A DNA stretch of 64,000 nucleotides from Megalopta genalis. Taxonomy: Eukaryota > Arthropoda > Insecta > Hymenoptera > Halictidae. Of the stretch, positions 62,281-64,000 are shown one piece after another (position 1 is the stretch's first letter; each line of letters opens with the position of its first letter). The DNA lies in assembly GCF_051020955.1 (NCBI RefSeq), contig NW_027476706.1, positions 1-64,000 on the forward strand, written 5' to 3'. Under the pieces are notes generated by a model. The model was not told where the DNA came from. It made no database searches and was given only the letters and a program-made list of their open reading frames with translations. The translations under genes and the position numbers were made by a program.

Positions 62281-64000
62281 TCTACATCGCACTGATTTGC
62301 AAATGAATCATGTGTTTCGCATGGATTTGAAGCTAACTCGTTCGTTTCGCCTGTATTTGAATCTATATCACTTATATCGCAAGTATTTGAAGCTAAATGA
62401 TGTGTTTCGCTTGGATTTGAAGCTAAACCTTCTACATCGCATTCATTTGAACCAATTCATGTGTTTCGCGTGGATTTGAAGGTAACTCGTTTGTTTCGCA
62501 TGCAGTTGAAGCTAAATCATGTCTTTCACAAGTATTTGAAGATGAACCATTTGAATCGCATGGCTTTGAATCTGAGCCTTCTACTTCGCACAGATTTACA
62601 CCTAAATAATGTGTTTCGCATGGATTTGAAGCTAAACCTTCTAGATCCCATGGATTTGAAGCTAAATCATGTGTTTGGCATGGATTTGAATCTAAACCTT
62701 CTACATCGCATTGATTTGCAGCTGAATCATGTGTTTCGCATGGATTTGAAGCTAACTCGTTCGTTTCGCCTGCATTTGAAACTATATCACTTATATCGCA
62801 AGTATTTGAAGCTAAATCATGTGTTTCGCTTGGATTTGAAGCTAAACCTTCTACATCGCATTGATTTGAAGGTAAATCTAGTGTATCGCATGGATTTGAA
62901 GCTAAACTTCCTACATCGCATTGATTTGCAGCTAAATCATGTGTTTCGCATGGATTTGAAGCTAACTCGTTCATTTCGCCTGCAGTTGAATCTACATCAC
63001 TTATATCGCAAGTATTTGAAGCTAAATCGTGTGTTTCGTTTGGATTTGATGCTAACCGTCTACATCGCATTGATTTGAAGCTAAATCATGTGTTTCTCGT
63101 GCATTTGAAGGTAACTCGTTTGTTTCGCACGCAGTTGAAGCTAAATCATGTCTTTCACAAGTATTTGAAGATGAACCATATGAATCGCATGGCTTTGAAC
63201 CTGAGCCTTCTACTTCGCACTGATTTGCACCTAAATAATGTGGTTCGCATGGAGTTGAAGCTAAACCTTCTACATCCCATGGATTTGAAGCTAAATCATG
63301 TGTTTCGCTTGGATTTGAAGCTAAACCTTCTACATCGCATTGATTTGAAGCTAAATTATGTTTTTCGCATGTATGTGAAGCTAACTCGTTTGTTTCGCAT
63401 GGATTTTGATGCTAAGCCTCCTAGAACGCACTGATTTGAAGCTGAATCATGTCTTTCGCATTGATTTGAAGCTAACTCGTTTTTTCCGCCTGCATTTGAA
63501 GCTATATCATGTATATCACAAGTATTTGAAGCTATATCATGTATATCACAAGTATTTGAAGCTAAATCATTTGATTCGCATGGATTTGAAGCTAAGCCTT
63601 CTACTTCGCATTGATTTGAAGCTAAGTCATTTGTTTCACATAGAATTGAAGCTACCTCGTTTGTTCCTCCAGCATTTGAAGCTATATCACTTATACCCCA
63701 AGTGTTTGAAGCTAAATCATTTGCTTCGCATGGATTTGAAGCTAAACCTTCTACTTCGTATTGATTTGAAGCTAAATCGTGTGTTTCGCATGGATTTGAA
63801 GCTAACTAGTTCGTTGCGCATGCAGTTAAATCTAAATAACGTATATCACAAGTATTTGAAGCTAATCCATTTGATTCGCATGGATTTGAAACTAAGCCTT
63901 CTACTTCGCATTAATTGAAAGCTAAATCACGTGTTCTGCATGGATTTGAAGCTAAACCTTCTACATTGCATAGATTTGAAGCTAAATCATGTGTTTCACA
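62281..64000 (+). repeat. Array, right edge
   Basis: Ordinary monomers to the end of the window. It contains a perfect adjacent duplication of one 30-mer (63,501-63,530 and 63,531-63,560) and indels near 63,405 (GGATTTTGATGC). No gene, array boundary or flanking unique sequence is reached. Confidence 0.8.

Larger units (their letters stand above)
1..64000 (+). repeat. 30-bp tandem satellite array filling the window
   Basis: Every part of the window reads as head-to-tail 30-base monomers in one orientation. The most constant blocks are TTTGAAGCTA and, after about 11 variable bases, TTTCGCATG or a near relative such as TCGCATTG, TCGCAAG or TCACAAG. Monomer count is about 2,100 (64,000/30). No stretch of unique sequence, no inverted block and no inserted element was seen. 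The array continues past both ends. Most indels are 1-4 bases, so the phase drifts slowly. A satellite or giant minisatellite of a eukaryotic genome is the best fit. A decayed or very large repetitive protein gene is the alternative, because 30 is divisible by 3 and several frames stay open. Confidence 0.97.

Noticed and set aside
1..64000. CRISPR array
   Set aside because: The 30-base repeats follow each other without unique spacers, and no cas-like gene is present.
1..64000. Alternative genetic code that would join the broken frames
   Set aside because: Reading TGA, TAA or TAG as amino acids removes some stops, but 1- and 4-base indels still break all frames many times.
1..64000. TAL effector, PPR or other modular DNA/RNA-binding repeat protein
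   Set aside because: Those families have 33-35-residue units with characteristic motifs; here the unit is ten residues with none of them.

Overview
The whole 64 kb window is one uninterrupted tandem array of a 30-base monomer, roughly 2,100 copies, all in the same orientation. The array runs off both ends. I found no unique-sequence gene, RNA gene, mobile element, CRISPR array, promoter or terminator. Each monomer has two conserved blocks, TTTGAAGCTA and TTTCGCATG (or a close variant), joined by a variable stretch of about 11 bases. The consensus monomer is about 37% GC. A block this long, with no genes and nested duplications, is what one expects of satellite DNA or a very large coding minisatellite in a eukaryotic genome. 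The species cannot be named from the sequence.

The repeat has three levels. (1) The 30-bp monomer occurs in about five recurring types. (2) The types follow one another in a fixed order, giving a 150-bp higher-order repeat (HOR); the clearest pair is at 14,671-14,970. (3) Blocks of about 0.6 to 6 kb are themselves duplicated, in tandem or at a distance, often almost perfectly. The largest is a 5,996-bp tandem duplication (50.3-62.3 kb). Others have periods of 2,214 bp (38.8-44.1 kb), 959 bp (47.5-50.3 kb) and 570 bp (28.6-29.8 kb). Longer-range copies link 5.5, 7.4 and 10.6 kb; 8.2, 12.2 and 21.2 kb; 28.0 and 31.3 kb; 34.8 and 37.0 kb; 36.3 and 46.4 kb; and 38.3 and 44.2 kb. Most periods are a multiple of 30 plus or minus a few bases, as expected for unequal exchange in monomer register followed by small indels.

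Many long open frames exist, but they come from the repeat itself. Because 30 is divisible by 3, a frame free of stops in one monomer stays open through its neighbours, and several frames on both strands are open at once. The + strand reads as decapeptides such as MDLKLNHVFR; the - strand reads as LASNPCETHD and relatives, with one Cys per ten residues. Both are broken many times by stops and by 1-4 base indels, and the longest begin at TTG codons inside the repeat. The - strand decapeptide is the more protein-like, so a decayed giant repeat-protein gene remains possible, but non-coding satellite is the simpler reading.

Layout: 0-5.5 kb, mixed monomers with 571- and 1,650-bp duplications; 5.5-14.6 kb, a mosaic of overlapping duplications; 14.6-21 kb, mostly unduplicated and more diverged; 21-23.8 kb, a rearranged copy of 11.8-14.7 kb; 23.8-27.4 kb, a subfamily rich in TAG on the + frame; 27.4-33.3 kb, interleaved duplications; 34.8-38.4 kb, a 2,250-bp duplication; 38.3-62.3 kb, the youngest and most homogenised part; 62.3-64 kb, ordinary array.
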